Source: Clostridium ihumii AP5
Lineage (GTDB): Bacteria > Bacillota > Clostridia > Clostridiales > Clostridiaceae
Reading direction: 5' to 3'
DNA: 64,000 nucleotides
Assembly: GCF_000612845.1 (NCBI RefSeq)
Contig: NZ_CCAT010000063.1
Span: forward strand, 1-64,000
The notes under the pieces are model-generated. The model ran no database searches. It saw only the letters and a program-made list of their open reading frames with translations, and was not told where the DNA came from. Positions 36,599 through 45,683 of this stretch are shown piece after piece. The stretch's first letter is position 1. Each line of letters opens with the position of its first letter. A program made the translations under genes and the position numbers.

Positions 36599-37609
36599 TT
36601 AAAATTTACAAAATCGTCCTTTAGGAAAAATAATATTAACCTTTGTGTATTTATCTTTTTCTGATGTTATTCTTATTAATATCCCTAATTTATCGCATAA
36701 ATTTTTACACAAATATAATCCTATACCTGTAGATTTATTATTTGTTCGACCTTTATTTCCTGTAAATCCTTTATCAAACACCCTATTTATTTCACTATCT
36801 GGGATTCCAATTCCATTATCCTTTATATTTAACTCCACTCCATTTTCTCTTTTATTAGCATATATTTCTATAATAGCCTTTTTACTGTTTCTATACTTTA
36901 TTGCATTTCCTATAATTTGATTTAGTATAAATTCTAACCACTTGCTATCACTATACACATTTTTCTCCACATCTCTTATGTCAATATCTATGTTATTAAT
37001 TATAAGTACTTGCTTATTTCTAGTAATAACTCTATTAATACACTTTTCTAGTGATATTTCCTTTACCAAGTAATCTTTTTCCACATCTTCACTTCTAGCG
37101 TAAAATAATGCTTGTTCTACATAACTATCAATCTCTTCTAACTGTTGAAGCACTAATCTTGATGTAGCTGTCTTATTGTTTTCTTCTAATAATTTAATAG
37201 CAGAAATAGGTGTTTTTACTTCATGAATCCACTTTTCTATATAATCTTTATAATCTTTTCTCTGTTCTTTTATTATATTTATTTCTTCTCTCATAGACTT
37301 GCTAGACATTTTTAACATTTCATAATATGGTACTGCCTCTATGTACTTTGGACTATCTATAACTTCACTTAACAAATACTTTTTATCTATATTTTCAATG
37401 TACTTATTAACCTTCTTAAAAATCTTATTCATCTCTCTATATTCAAGCATAAGATATAACGCTAACCCTATCCCCCATACAATTACTATTACTTTTATAA
37501 CATTAAAGGCATTACCAACACTAAATAAAAAAATAGATAAAGTTATCATAGATATAACATTTAATGAAATTACACCTATTCTATTGTTAATATATTCATT
37601 TATCTTCAT
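36599..37609 (-). CDS. BceS-like intramembrane-sensing histidine kinase
   Basis: The 336-residue kinase has two adjacent helices (VISLNVISMITLSIFLFSVGNAF and VIKVIVIVWGIGLALYLML) with almost no external loop, the hallmark of intramembrane-sensing kinases that receive the signal from a BceAB transporter. The H-box is KWIHEVKTPISAIKLLEE, the N-box QIIGNAIKYRN, and G motifs are DNGIGIPDSE and STGIGLYLCK. The start overlaps the regulator stop (ATGA). Confidence 0.93.
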   Translation of the reverse strand: MKINEYINNRIGVISLNVISMITLSIFLFSVGNAFNVIKVIVIVWGIGLALYLMLEYREMNKIFKKVNKYIENIDKKYLLSEVIDSPKYIEAVPYYEMLKMSSKSMREEINIIKEQRKDYKDYIEKWIHEVKTPISAIKLLEENNKTATSRLVLQQLEEIDSYVEQALFYARSEDVEKDYLVKEISLEKCINRVITRNKQVLIINNIDIDIRDVEKNVYSDSKWLEFILNQIIGNAIKYRNSKKAIIEIYANKRENGVELNIKDNGIGIPDSEINRVFDKGFTGNKGRTNNKSTGIGLYLCKNLCDKLGILIRITSEKDKYTKVNIIFPKGRFCKF

Positions 37610-38274
37610 ACCATATACCCTTGTCCTCTTTTAGTTTTAATATAATCCTTTATTCCTATTTCTTCTATTTTACTCCTTATTCTTGTTATATTAACAGTAA
37701 GTGTATTATCATTTACAAACAAAGCACTGTCCCACAAACATTCTAATATATCTACTCTTGATACTATCTTCCCCTTATTTATTAATAAATAATGTAAAAT
37801 TTTCAATTCATTCTTAGTAAGCTCCACTGATTTATTATCATGTTCTATTGTACTTTTCAACATATTGAGCGTCATACCATTATGTTCCAAACTCTCTGCT
37901 ATTTTTTCACTTGGATATGCTCTTTTTAATATGGCTGCTATTCTAGCTAAAAGTATTTGGGTATTGTATGGCTTGGTTATAAAATCATCTGCTCCTAGCG
38001 TTATTCCCATTAACTCATCAATATTTGTGCTTCTACTCGTTACAATTATTATTGGTACTTTTGAAAATCCCCTTATCTCTGTGCATATTTTAAATCCATC
38101 ATCATCAGGTAAATTTATATCCAATAATATTAAATCTGGATTATGCTCTTTCACTTGCTTTGCTACATCATTAAACTCCATTACTTTTATTGGCTTATAT
38201 CCATTAAAATTTAATAGATTGTAAATTTCATTTCTTATTAACTCATTATCCTCTACTATCATTATTTTAAACAT
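37606..38274 (-). CDS. BceR-like response regulator
   Basis: An OmpR-type regulator of 222 residues: receiver with MIVEDNELI, LILLDINLPDDDGFK and DDFITKPYN, then a winged helix with LTKNELKILHYLLINKGKIVSR and KTKRGQGYMV. I take the ATG at 38274 (MFKIMIVEDNE), which has TGGAGAATTAGAT upstream. The open frame runs 20 codons further, into a repeat element (38310-38549), and this extension is probably not translated. The promoter lies in or next to that element. Confidence 0.93.
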   Translation of the reverse strand: MFKIMIVEDNELIRNEIYNLLNFNGYKPIKVMEFNDVAKQVKEHNPDLILLDINLPDDDGFKICTEIRGFSKVPIIIVTSRSTNIDELMGITLGADDFITKPYNTQILLARIAAILKRAYPSEKIAESLEHNGMTLNMLKSTIEHDNKSVELTKNELKILHYLLINKGKIVSRVDILECLWDSALFVNDNTLTVNITRIRSKIEEIGIKDYIKTKRGQGYMV

Positions 38275-38309
38275 ATATCTAATTCTCCATTTACTATTTA
38301 TTATCATAT

Positions 38310-38549
38310 TATAGGGTTCCAAGTTCATCTTCATAATTATTAGTTCCCAAACTTGGACACCATCAAGAGTGAGACTAGCTTGGAATCATTTTATAAATAC
38401 CATTCTACTTTTAAGATATCATAATACATTAAATTTTTCATTTATTTTAATTTAAAATAATATAGGGAAACAAGTTGAAAAGTACATTATTTTGTTTCAT
38501 CTGGGAATTCTAATTAATTTAATTGAAAATGGAAAATTGGAACCCTATA
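38310..38549. repeat. MITE-like element, copy A
   Basis: This AT-rich noncoding element starts TATAGGGTTCC and ends with the exact reverse complement GGAACCCTATA, 240 bases later. An internal TATAGGGAAACAAG (about 38461) matches the reverse complement of the right end of copy B, so two related ends may be nested here. The TA at the outer edges could be the target duplication. It sits just before the BceR-like gene. Confidence 0.7.
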
Positions 38550-38553
38550 CTGT

Positions 38554-38590
38554 AAAAGCACATTTCAATAAATTGAAATGTGCTTTTACA
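38554..38590 (-). terminator. Terminator after the three-gene ABC operon
   Basis: AAAAGCACATTTCAAT pairs with ATTGAAATGTGCTTTT around a short loop, 43 bases after the stop of the last permease gene. Confidence 0.85.
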
Positions 38591-38632
38591 AGCTTGAACT
38601 TATCTTTATATGTTTCTATAATAAACTACTTA

Positions 38633-39397
38633 TCATTCTACTCCTGATTGATATTTCCTCATTCCAAATTTGAGTAAAATCTTTAATATAAAATAATAAA
38701 TTGTCGGTATAATAAATACACACAAAATTTCTACAGTATTTACCTTGTTTAAAGCAATTCTTGCTGGAATTGCACTAAACAAAAAAACTGGAATTATATA
38801 AATAAAAAAGCTCCTTATGATTTCTGGAAAAACTGTATCTGGTTTTTCACTTACTGATATTAATTGTAGTAATATTGATGATAATTCCTCTGACCTTATT
38901 CCAAATAATGTTAGACTAAACAATATAAAGAACATCATTCCCATAGTAAATGAACCTAATAATATGGAAAAAACATATATTATACTTATCTTTCCGTTAC
39001 ATAACCGCATACAATATATATTTAGAAATATTAAAAGTGGTGTGCTTGCCAATGCTGGAATATTTATAAATTTAAAAATATAAAATTTTATCATAGAAAT
39101 TGGCTTTATTATTACAAAATCGAATCTCCCATTTATTATATTTTCACAAAAACTTCCCAATCCTTCTGTAAAAAAAATTGCATAAATATTATTTATTAAG
39201 AATGAACATGATATATATAAAAGAATTTCATATTTTGTATAATCTCCAAAATTTACAATATTTAAAGACAGTAAATAATATCCTACAAAAACTGAAGAAT
39301 ATAATGATATATCTGCTAAAACCCAACTAATTAAATTTGCTCTATATTGAGTACTTTTCTTTATTGAAAATTTAAAACACTCTAATACTACTTTCAT
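38633..39397 (-). CDS. ABC-2 family permease, second subunit
   Basis: This 254-residue protein has six helices with the N-terminal signature CFKFSIKKSTQYRANLISWVLADISLYSSVF and the repeated motif IINGRFDFVIIKPISMIKFYIF, as in the paired ABC-2 permeases that accompany a long CcmA-like ATPase. It works with the permease at 39403 and the ATPase at 40200; all three are within a few bases of each other. Function in this group is unclear; export is assumed. Confidence 0.85.
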   Translation of the reverse strand: MKVVLECFKFSIKKSTQYRANLISWVLADISLYSSVFVGYYLLSLNIVNFGDYTKYEILLYISCSFLINNIYAIFFTEGLGSFCENIINGRFDFVIIKPISMIKFYIFKFINIPALASTPLLIFLNIYCMRLCNGKISIIYVFSILLGSFTMGMMFFILFSLTLFGIRSEELSSILLQLISVSEKPDTVFPEIIRSFFIYIIPVFLFSAIPARIALNKVNTVEILCVFIIPTIYYFILKILLKFGMRKYQSGVE

Positions 39398-39402
39398 AAC
39401 AT

Positions 39403-40200
39403 CTAAGCTCCATTCAATGAATATTTTTTAAATCCAAATCTGACCAAAATAGAAGTTATTATGTTTAAAACAATAATCCATATAATAGAAATTATTACTC
39501 CACTATAGATTTCATTAACATTAATATGTTTTTCTATTAAAATTTTCGTAGGGAAATATGACATATATGGAAATGGCAGTTTTAACATAATATTTTTTAC
39601 CGACTCTGATAATATATCTAACGGAAAATATGCACCAGCAAGTAATCCTGTTAAAAGATTACGAATTGCAGAAATTCCCCAAATTTCTGTTAGCCAGAAT
39701 GATAAAGCCCCAATTAAAATAGAAAATGTTGAGTTAAGTATATATCCTATAATAATAAAAAGAATTGAATACATTATTTTTGTAAAACTTATACTAACAC
39801 CATTTATGCATATTATTACTACAATGATAGGTAAATAACAAAAAGTAAAAGTTAATAAACTAGATAAAATTTGTTTTAAAGATAAACTTGCTACATAGTT
39901 TATAGGTCTTAGCATTTTTTGTCCTAAGCTTGGACCCTTTATATCTTTAGAAAATTCATTTTCCAAGTGAACTTGAGTAAATAATAATATTACATTAGAG
40001 ATAATAATATAAATCATAATATAATCAAGAGTCATTTCTAAATTATTATTTGTTATTAACGATTTCCATAAAAAATAACTAAGAATTATTGGAATAATAA
40101 CCATCCCCAAAATATCACTAACTAACCTAACTCTATATACTAAAAGTTTTTTTATTGTAAATATTAAAAAGCCTTTTAATAAATAAACTTTTTTATTCAT
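39403..40200 (-). CDS. ABC-2 family permease, first subunit
   Basis: A 265-residue protein with about six helices (for example VVIIPIILSYFLW and ILSSLLTFTFCYLPIIVVIICI). The coupling segment GPSLGQKMLRPINYVASL is analogous to that of its partner at 38633. It begins one base before the ATPase gene ends, so the two are coupled. Confidence 0.85.
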   Translation of the reverse strand: MNKKVYLLKGFLIFTIKKLLVYRVRLVSDILGMVIIPIILSYFLWKSLITNNNLEMTLDYIMIYIIISNVILLFTQVHLENEFSKDIKGPSLGQKMLRPINYVASLSLKQILSSLLTFTFCYLPIIVVIICINGVSISFTKIMYSILFIIIGYILNSTFSILIGALSFWLTEIWGISAIRNLLTGLLAGAYFPLDILSESVKNIMLKLPFPYMSYFPTKILIEKHINVNEIYSGVIISIIWIIVLNIITSILVRFGFKKYSLNGA

Positions 40201-41186
40201 TACATCCCTCTCTCTTTATATAACTGTTCAATAATAATATCTAAATTATCTTCTTCAATTGTTATATCTCTATAATCATCTAAAGTTGTTATAAGCTGAA
40301 TTATTTGCATTATTAACTTTCCTTCTGTCCTAACCTCTACATTATTGTTGTAATATGCAAACTCTACATTTTCAAACCTTTTTCTTAATATTTCAACAAT
40401 TTCAGGTGTAGTTATAAACTTTAGCTTTTTATAATTTGGCATCTCTTCTTTTAACTTCTCAATACTCCCATAATAAAGTTCTTGTCCTTTATTAATGATT
40501 AAAATACGTTCACATAAGTCTTCAATATCTTCAATATAATGACTTGTTAAAATTATAGAAGCATCATGCTTTTCTTTATAACTTTTAATATAATTTCTAA
40601 TTTTTCTTTGAGATATAAAATCCAAGCCTAATGTAGGTTCATCTAAAAAAATAATTTTAGGTAAATGTAAAAAAGATAGTATTAACTCCCCCTTCATTCT
40701 TTGCCCTAAAGAAAGGCTTCTAACTTGCTTTTTTAAATCATGATTGGACAACTCTAATTCATTTGCCATATCATTAACTCTATCTAATGCAATTTTCTTT
40801 GATATTCCATATATTGATGCATATAATAACACATTATCTAAAATTGACACATCATAATCTAATTGGCCCTTATTTCCCATAACTAATGCAACACTTTTCC
40901 TATAATTATTTGACTTTAAAAATGGATTGCTTCCAAGTACTTCAATATATCCATTATCAGGTTTTATAACTCCTGATATCATTTTAATAATTGTAGTTTT
41001 TCCCGCTCCGTTTAATCCTATTAGTCCTAGTACTTCACTAGAATTAACTTCAAATGATATATCCTTCACAGCCTCAGTTGTTATAAATCTACGTTTTAAA
41101 ATACTTTTTATACTTCCACTCACACCTTCTGATTTTAAATGTACTTTATATGATTTATTTATATTTTTTACGATTATTTGCTTCAT
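40200..41186 (-). CDS. ABC transporter ATPase (CcmA-like, long form)
   Basis: A 328-residue ATPase with Walker A GLNGAGKTTIIKMISGV, signature LSLGQRMKGELILS, Walker B IIFLDEPTLGLDFIS and switch SHYIED. The N-terminal 45 residues (KSYKVHLKSEGVSGSIKSILKRRF) include the extra segment of this subgroup. C-terminal 80 residues form an accessory domain. It heads the three-gene operon. Confidence 0.92.
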   Translation of the reverse strand: MKQIIVKNINKSYKVHLKSEGVSGSIKSILKRRFITTEAVKDISFEVNSSEVLGLIGLNGAGKTTIIKMISGVIKPDNGYIEVLGSNPFLKSNNYRKSVALVMGNKGQLDYDVSILDNVLLYASIYGISKKIALDRVNDMANELELSNHDLKKQVRSLSLGQRMKGELILSFLHLPKIIFLDEPTLGLDFISQRKIRNYIKSYKEKHDASIILTSHYIEDIEDLCERILIINKGQELYYGSIEKLKEEMPNYKKLKFITTPEIVEILRKRFENVEFAYYNNNVEVRTEGKLIMQIIQLITTLDDYRDITIEEDNLDIIIEQLYKERGM

Positions 41187-41527
41187 TATAAATTCCTCTT
41201 AATTATTATTTTAATTTCCATATTCTTAATTATAGTATCATATTTTTAATGTAAAAATTAACAAATTATGTTATATAATAACTTAATTTTTTGTTACATA
41301 TTTATTAACTAAATATGTATTTATTCATTCATTTGAAAATTTCTTAATGTATTCGTGGAATTATTTATATTAAAGATAAATTAAAATTTTATAACAACAA
41401 ATTACATTAATATTATTTAGATTTATAAAAAGCACATTACAATGAGTTGCAATGTGCTTTTTATAAACTTTCTTTATTATATTTATAATTAATTATTTAT
41501 TCTAACCCTAATATACCATCTAAATCA
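41187..41527. other. Intergenic region with a terminator
   Basis: These 341 bases hold no gene. They contain AT-rich promoter sequence for the ABC operon and the terminator of the DUF3990 operon. Confidence 0.5.
41427..41464. terminator. Terminator after the DUF3990 operon
   Basis: AAAAGCACATTACAA and TTGCAATGTGCTTTTT form a stem with one mismatch and T-runs on both strands. Confidence 0.8.
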
Positions 41528-41764
41528 CTAATTTAAATTAAATAGTTCTTTCTCATTTTCAATTAAATCTTCTGCTAAATATTTATAATCTAAATATTGA
41601 ATTCCATTTTCTCCATTATGAATTTGTTTGCACAATACGCTTTTATAATATATGTCCATAGCTACACGTATATCTATTTTTTTATTTTCTGCTAAATATT
41701 CTATAATGTCACTATCCAGTGATTGAATATAAAATTTCTCTAATGCTTGTTGATTAGTCCTCAT
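41528..41764 (-). CDS. Small DUF3791-like protein, third gene of an ART toxin-antitoxin-like operon
   Basis: This 78-residue acidic helical protein (LEKFYIQSLDSDIIEYLAENKKIDIRVAMDIYYKS ... YKYLAEDLIENEKELF) resembles the DUF3791 family of the first gene. Its ATG follows the stop of the DUF3990 gene directly (TAAATG), with GAGGTGAAATAA as binding site. Acidic small partners around an ADP-ribosyltransferase-like protein suggest an antitoxin or specificity factor; this is inference. Confidence 0.65.
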   Translation of the reverse strand: MRTNQQALEKFYIQSLDSDIIEYLAENKKIDIRVAMDIYYKSVLCKQIHNGENGIQYLDYKYLAEDLIENEKELFNLN

Positions 41765-42241
41765 TTATTTCACCTCATAACTTTGTATATATCTTAACTC
41801 ATTATTTATTAATTCTTGGTTTATTAAACAAATTTGATTATTCATTTTGTAATATCTAATTTCATTTAAAGTTTTTTCTTCATCCCAAAGTCCTTTAAAA
41901 TACATATCTATACTTTTAAAAACATCATCATCTGCAACACTTCCAATTGCGATATCATATTTCTTATATATATCCATCCCTCTTCTACAATCACAAACAA
42001 AATTAAGCCATACTTCATCATCTTTAAAATTTATAACATTATATTTATTTAAATCATCTTTTAATTCATATACATTTACTATAGCTCTTTCTCTATTTCT
42101 CATCGAACGCCTTTTAGCCCACTTCTCAGCTTGTTCTTTATAGGTAGTTATATAAAATCCTTTCCCAAAATCCAAATATTTTTTAGAAAACTTAACATCT
42201 GGATTTTTAATCACTTCTGTGCCACCATGATAAACTATCAT
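41765..42241 (-). CDS. DUF3990 protein (ADP-ribosyltransferase-like)
   Basis: The 158-residue protein has the DUF3990 pattern: IVYHGGTEVIKNPDVKF, YLDFGKGFYITTYKEQAEKWAKRR, YDIAIGSVADDDVFKSI and YYKMNNQICLINQEL. His5 (YHGG) and Tyr30 (GFYITT) fit the first two residues of the His-Tyr-x triad of diphtheria-toxin-like ADP-ribosyltransferases, and NNQICL falls near the place of the third. DUF3990 is linked to this fold by family classification; activity is unproven. It sits between two small acidic genes with start/stop overlaps on both sides, as in a toxin-antitoxin unit. Confidence 0.75.
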   Translation of the reverse strand: MIVYHGGTEVIKNPDVKFSKKYLDFGKGFYITTYKEQAEKWAKRRSMRNRERAIVNVYELKDDLNKYNVINFKDDEVWLNFVCDCRRGMDIYKKYDIAIGSVADDDVFKSIDMYFKGLWDEEKTLNEIRYYKMNNQICLINQELINNELRYIQSYEVK

Positions 42242-42462
42242 AATTTTATACCTCTCTTCTCAAGTACTTCTATGATATCTTCCATAAGATATTCACTTCC
42301 TAAAGTATGAAGTACATCATAACATCCTATTATATACTCATCTAATATGTTTGTATCTTTTAAAATATTATAAACTTCTGAAACTGGTTTTTTTAAATAA
42401 TCTGAAAGTTTATTTATAATAAATACTGTAAACTCTAATTCTTTCTTATTACAATTTTTCAT
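42238..42462 (-). CDS. DUF3791 protein, first gene of the operon
   Basis: A 74-residue helical protein (ELEFTVFIINKLSDYLKKPVSEVYNILKDTNILDEYIIGCYDVLHTLGSEYLMEDIIEVLEKRG) of the DUF3791 family, which recurs next to DUF3990 genes. It overlaps the DUF3990 start by 4 bases (ATGA). I chose the ATG at 42462, because the one at 42471 is too near GGGAGG. An antitoxin role is inferred from layout. Confidence 0.75.
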   Translation of the reverse strand: MKNCNKKELEFTVFIINKLSDYLKKPVSEVYNILKDTNILDEYIIGCYDVLHTLGSEYLMEDIIEVLEKRGIKL

Positions 42463-42658
42463 TAAATGCATCCTCCCATAAAATTATCTAAATATATTAC
42501 AAACTACTCTTAATTAGTATCAACTTCGTAATATTTAAGAGAAATTCAAATCATACTCATATTATAACCTTACAAATTTACCTTTTCATTAAATTTTCTT
42601 ATTTACTTGAATTTAATTTATCTAACATCCCATACTAATAAACAAAGGAGGTTTTATC

Positions 42659-43038
42659 ATGACTGAAACTGAAAAAGCATACATTGCTGGAATTATTGAT
42701 GGTGAAGGTAGTATCATGCTTGAAAGATTTTAATAACTTCATCTACCCTAGAATTACTTGAATATGTAAAAACGGTATTAGGTAAAGGCTCAATAAAATC
42801 TAAGAAGAACTATAAAATAGATGTTCATAAGAATTGTTATACATATATTATAAGATATAATGACGCCATAAACCTTCTAAACGAAATTTACCCATATCTT
42901 ATAATAAATACAAAAAGAAAACGTGCAAAACTTATAATTGATAATTATAAAAAATTAACCCCTAGAAATGGCAGATATACTGAAGAAATACTGAAAAATA
43001 AAATTGAATTTTATAATAAGTTTATTAATACAAAATAA
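42659..43038 (+). pseudogene. Broken LAGLIDADG homing endonuclease, copy 1
   Basis: An AAAGGAGG site precedes an ATG at 42659. The first 24 codons give EKAYIAGIIDGEGSIMLERF, a LAGLIDADG motif, then TAA. The frame resumes at once as ITSSTLELLEYVKTVLGKGSI and runs 101 codons to TAA at 43036-43038, including YTYIIRYNDAINLLNEIYPYL and KRKRAKLIIDNYK. The piece between the two parts, about 15-20 residues in intact relatives, is missing. Copy 2 still has seven of those codons (IPSPCIS), so copy 1 has an internal deletion. Single-motif enzymes of this kind usually travel with group I introns, and one interrupts the tmRNA gene 5 kb away. Confidence 0.85.
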
Positions 43039-43076
43039 AAAAACACATCAGTAAATTTCTGATGTGTTTAATCTTC
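42732..43076. repeat. 345-bp direct repeat, copy 1
   Basis: The segment matches 47624-47968 in the same orientation with two differences that I can see (A/T near 42850 and A/G near 42991). It spans the C-terminal part of the homing endonuclease relic and the terminator hairpin. Confidence 0.92.
43036..43069. terminator. Terminator within the repeat, copy 1
   Basis: AAACACATCAG and CTGATGTGTTT pair around TAAATTT, identical to the hairpin that terminates the tmRNA in the second copy. Confidence 0.75.
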
Positions 43077-43140
43077 ATATAAAACACGATATAAATGTAT
43101 TATTTTTCTCATTATATATTATACTTTTTATTATTTAAAA

Positions 43141-43491
43141 TCACTCTAATTCTCTTATTAAATCATCAACTATATCATCATATTTATTTTCACTTATTGT
43201 TGGCACAGTTAGAACTACCTCTTCATTACACTGTATCTTATTATTATTTTGTTTTATAATATGTGACAATGACCATAAAGATAATCCATAAAAAACATAT
43301 GGAGATATTGATGTAATATAATAATTAATTACCTCTATTAATTGTTTTTTAACTTCAAGTCCATTTAAAATCAAATTTGTAATATGTTTATATGAAGAAT
43401 AGGCACTAAATACTGCAAATATTATCATAATTATTGCACATATCTTTAATATATTTATAATTATAAAATTTTTTTCTTTTTTTGGTTTCAT
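43141..43491 (-). CDS. Small membrane protein of the ABC/two-component module
   Basis: An unrecognised 116-residue protein with two helices (FIIINILKICAIIMIIFAVFSAYSSY and VINYYITSISPYVFYGLSLWSL) and a charged C-terminal tail. GGAGAAAATATA precedes the ATG. It follows the ATPase gene by 22 bases and is the last gene of the module. Confidence 0.7.
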   Translation of the reverse strand: MKPKKEKNFIIINILKICAIIMIIFAVFSAYSSYKHITNLILNGLEVKKQLIEVINYYITSISPYVFYGLSLWSLSHIIKQNNNKIQCNEEVVLTVPTISENKYDDIVDDLIRELE

Positions 43492-43513
43492 TATATTTTC
43501 TCCTTAATTTATT

Positions 43514-44191
43514 TTACTCATTTTCACTTTTTATAAATAATAATTTACCATCTTTTAATCCCCATATTTCATCAAGGTAAGTACACACCTTTTTTGAATG
43601 TGTTACAATAATAACACATTTATTAGATTTATGAGCTAACGATAATAAGATATTCATTATCTTTTCTTCAGTTTCACTATCCAAATTACCTGTTGGCTCA
43701 TCTGCAATTATAATGTCTGGGTTGTGTGCAAGAGCTCTAGCTATTCCTACACGTTGTTGTTCTCCTCCTGATAGTTCTAAAATTTTTCTGTTCGCCTTAT
43801 CACTATCAATGCCAACATCTTTTAACAAGCTATACACAAACTCTGATTCATTCTGTTCTTTAACATTGCTTATATTCATAGACAATGAAATATTTTCCCT
43901 TGCTGTTGCATTTAATAACAGATTATACCCCTGGAATATAACCCCAATATTCTTTGCTCTATAGTTATCTCTATCAATTTCTCTCAAATTTTTATCCTTG
44001 TATAGAATCTCTCCACTTTCACATATATCAAGTCCTGAAATAAGAGACAATAACGTACTTTTTCCTGCCCCTGATTTTCCTATAACACCATATACTTTTC
44101 CTTGTTCAAAATCTATGTTTACATTATTAAAAACTTCTTTTTTTGCACCTTCATATCTATAGCTTATGTCTTTTAAACTCAATAAACTCAT
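43514..44191 (-). CDS. ABC transporter ATPase (LolD/MacB type)
   Basis: A 225-residue ATPase: Walker [19 protein letters not shown], signature [15 protein letters not shown], Walker [16 protein letters not shown] and switch VTHSKK. It belongs with the permease 4 bases upstream and the regulator and kinase before that. Confidence 0.93.
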   Translation of the reverse strand: MSLLSLKDISYRYEGAKKEVFNNVNIDFEQGKVYGVIGKSGAGKSTLLSLISGLDICESGEILYKDKNLREIDRDNYRAKNIGVIFQGYNLLLNATARENISLSMNISNVKEQNESEFVYSLLKDVGIDSDKANRKILELSGGEQQRVGIARALAHNPDIIIADEPTGNLDSETEEKIMNILLSLAHKSNKCVIIVTHSKKVCTYLDEIWGLKDGKLLFIKSENE

Positions 44192-44195
44192 TTTC

Positions 44196-45596
44196 TTAAT
44201 TCCTTTCTGTTAATATCTTTCTTGGCTCATATCTATTTATATATATAATTCCAATACTAACAGATATAACACCAAGTAATAATGCTATTAAACTAATTAT
44301 TAAAATGGCCTCTCCATTTAAATGTGTATTTAAACTTTCTAATTTTGGTACTTGTTGTTGACTTCCAACAGTAAATGTAAATGACGATGAGATATCATTT
44401 TTAGCTTCTAATTGACTTTTTAATAACATATTTGAAACTGGTTGTGATGAAAAACTACCAATACTTAACCCTACAACTAATGAAAGAGTCATCATTGATA
44501 ATGTTTCAAATATGAAACCTAAAGCAACCTTTCCCTTTTTCATTCCCATAGCTCTTAATACACCAATTTCATATTTTCTTTCACGAATGCTTAAAATTGA
44601 AATTAAGATTAATACGCTACTACCAAATCCTAAAACTAAAATCATAAATATATTTGAAATCTTTTTTAGTCCTTCTACTGGTTTAACAATGTTATTATAA
44701 CTTGCAGCATCTATAGATACATCATACAATTCACTTAATCCCTTATCATGAGCTTCTTCATTAAATTTATTCAATAAATCTGGAGATTTCAAATAATACT
44801 TTGCTTCAATAGCAACTGAATCATCTTGTACTTTTTTATCATATTCTTTTAAAGTATTATAAGTTGTAATAATCTCATTTTTTCTATTAATCATAGGATG
44901 TTTAATTCCCAAATCTTCTCCCTTTACCCCGTCAAAGTATATTCCTGAAATAGTTAGTACTAAAGTTTTTGAATCACTTTGGTCTTTTGGATTTTGAGCT
45001 TTAAGAACACTTCCAACTTTTAAGTTATTTAATTTAGCGAAATCTTCACTTATTATTGCTTCACCATCATTTTTGGGAGACTTACCATCTATAATTTTTC
45101 TTGCACCACTTTCAAATTCTTTAGTTCCCATTGGATTAAGTCCACCTAAAATATTTAAATTAGGGATTTTCATGTTTGAAGATATATTTCCTCCATTAGG
45201 TCCAATTACAGATACATTTCCCATATTAGGTTCTTGTATTTCCTTTTGATCTAAAGATTTAATGTTATCGCTATAACCCCTATAACTTGAACTCATTATT
45301 GCTTCTTTAACATATTCTGATTTTGATAATTCTTCATATACCTGATTTGATATATTAAAATCTTTTGGATTATAAGTACCATTTGCTATTTTCTCATTTT
45401 GTTTTTCTTGGTTTGCTTGAATAAATACTTCTGAACCAAATTTATTTTTATAATCCTCTATTATTCCCTTAGCTGTAGTATTAATTATAATTGATATAGC
45501 TGTGCATGAAAGTATTGCTATCATTATAATTCCAAGCAAACTATTTCTTCCCTTGTTTCTTGCTAAGTTTTTTAATGCATTTTTGAATATATACAT
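44196..45596 (-). CDS. FtsX/MacB-like ABC permease
   Basis: The 466-residue permease has the four-helix MacB topology: an N-terminal helix (NSLLGIIMIAILSCTAISIII), a periplasmic-type domain of about 270 residues, and three C-terminal helices with the FtsX motif YEIGVLRAMGMKKGKVALGFIFETLS. It should pair with the ATPase at 43514. Proteins of this type commonly export or sense peptides or lipoproteins. Confidence 0.92.
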   Translation of the reverse strand: MYIFKNALKNLARNKGRNSLLGIIMIAILSCTAISIIINTTAKGIIEDYKNKFGSEVFIQANQEKQNEKIANGTYNPKDFNISNQVYEELSKSEYVKEAIMSSSYRGYSDNIKSLDQKEIQEPNMGNVSVIGPNGGNISSNMKIPNLNILGGLNPMGTKEFESGARKIIDGKSPKNDGEAIISEDFAKLNNLKVGSVLKAQNPKDQSDSKTLVLTISGIYFDGVKGEDLGIKHPMINRKNEIITTYNTLKEYDKKVQDDSVAIEAKYYLKSPDLLNKFNEEAHDKGLSELYDVSIDAASYNNIVKPVEGLKKISNIFMILVLGFGSSVLILISILSIRERKYEIGVLRAMGMKKGKVALGFIFETLSMMTLSLVVGLSIGSFSSQPVSNMLLKSQLEAKNDISSSFTFTVGSQQQVPKLESLNTHLNGEAILIISLIALLLGVISVSIGIIYINRYEPRKILTERN

Positions 45597-45683
45597 ATAT
45601 AACTCATCCTTTCTAAAATTTATTACAAGTGAATTATAATAAATTAAGTGTTAACTCAATGTTAACCATAATACTAAATTTTA

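Noticed and set aside
38310-38334. N-terminal extension of the BceR-like regulator
   Set aside because: The extension runs into the repeat element and lacks a binding site; the family starts at MFKIMIVEDNE.
38335-38632. Protein-coding potential within the MITE-like copy A
   Set aside because: No frame over 50 codons and no start signal; the inverted ends and shared blocks explain the sequence.
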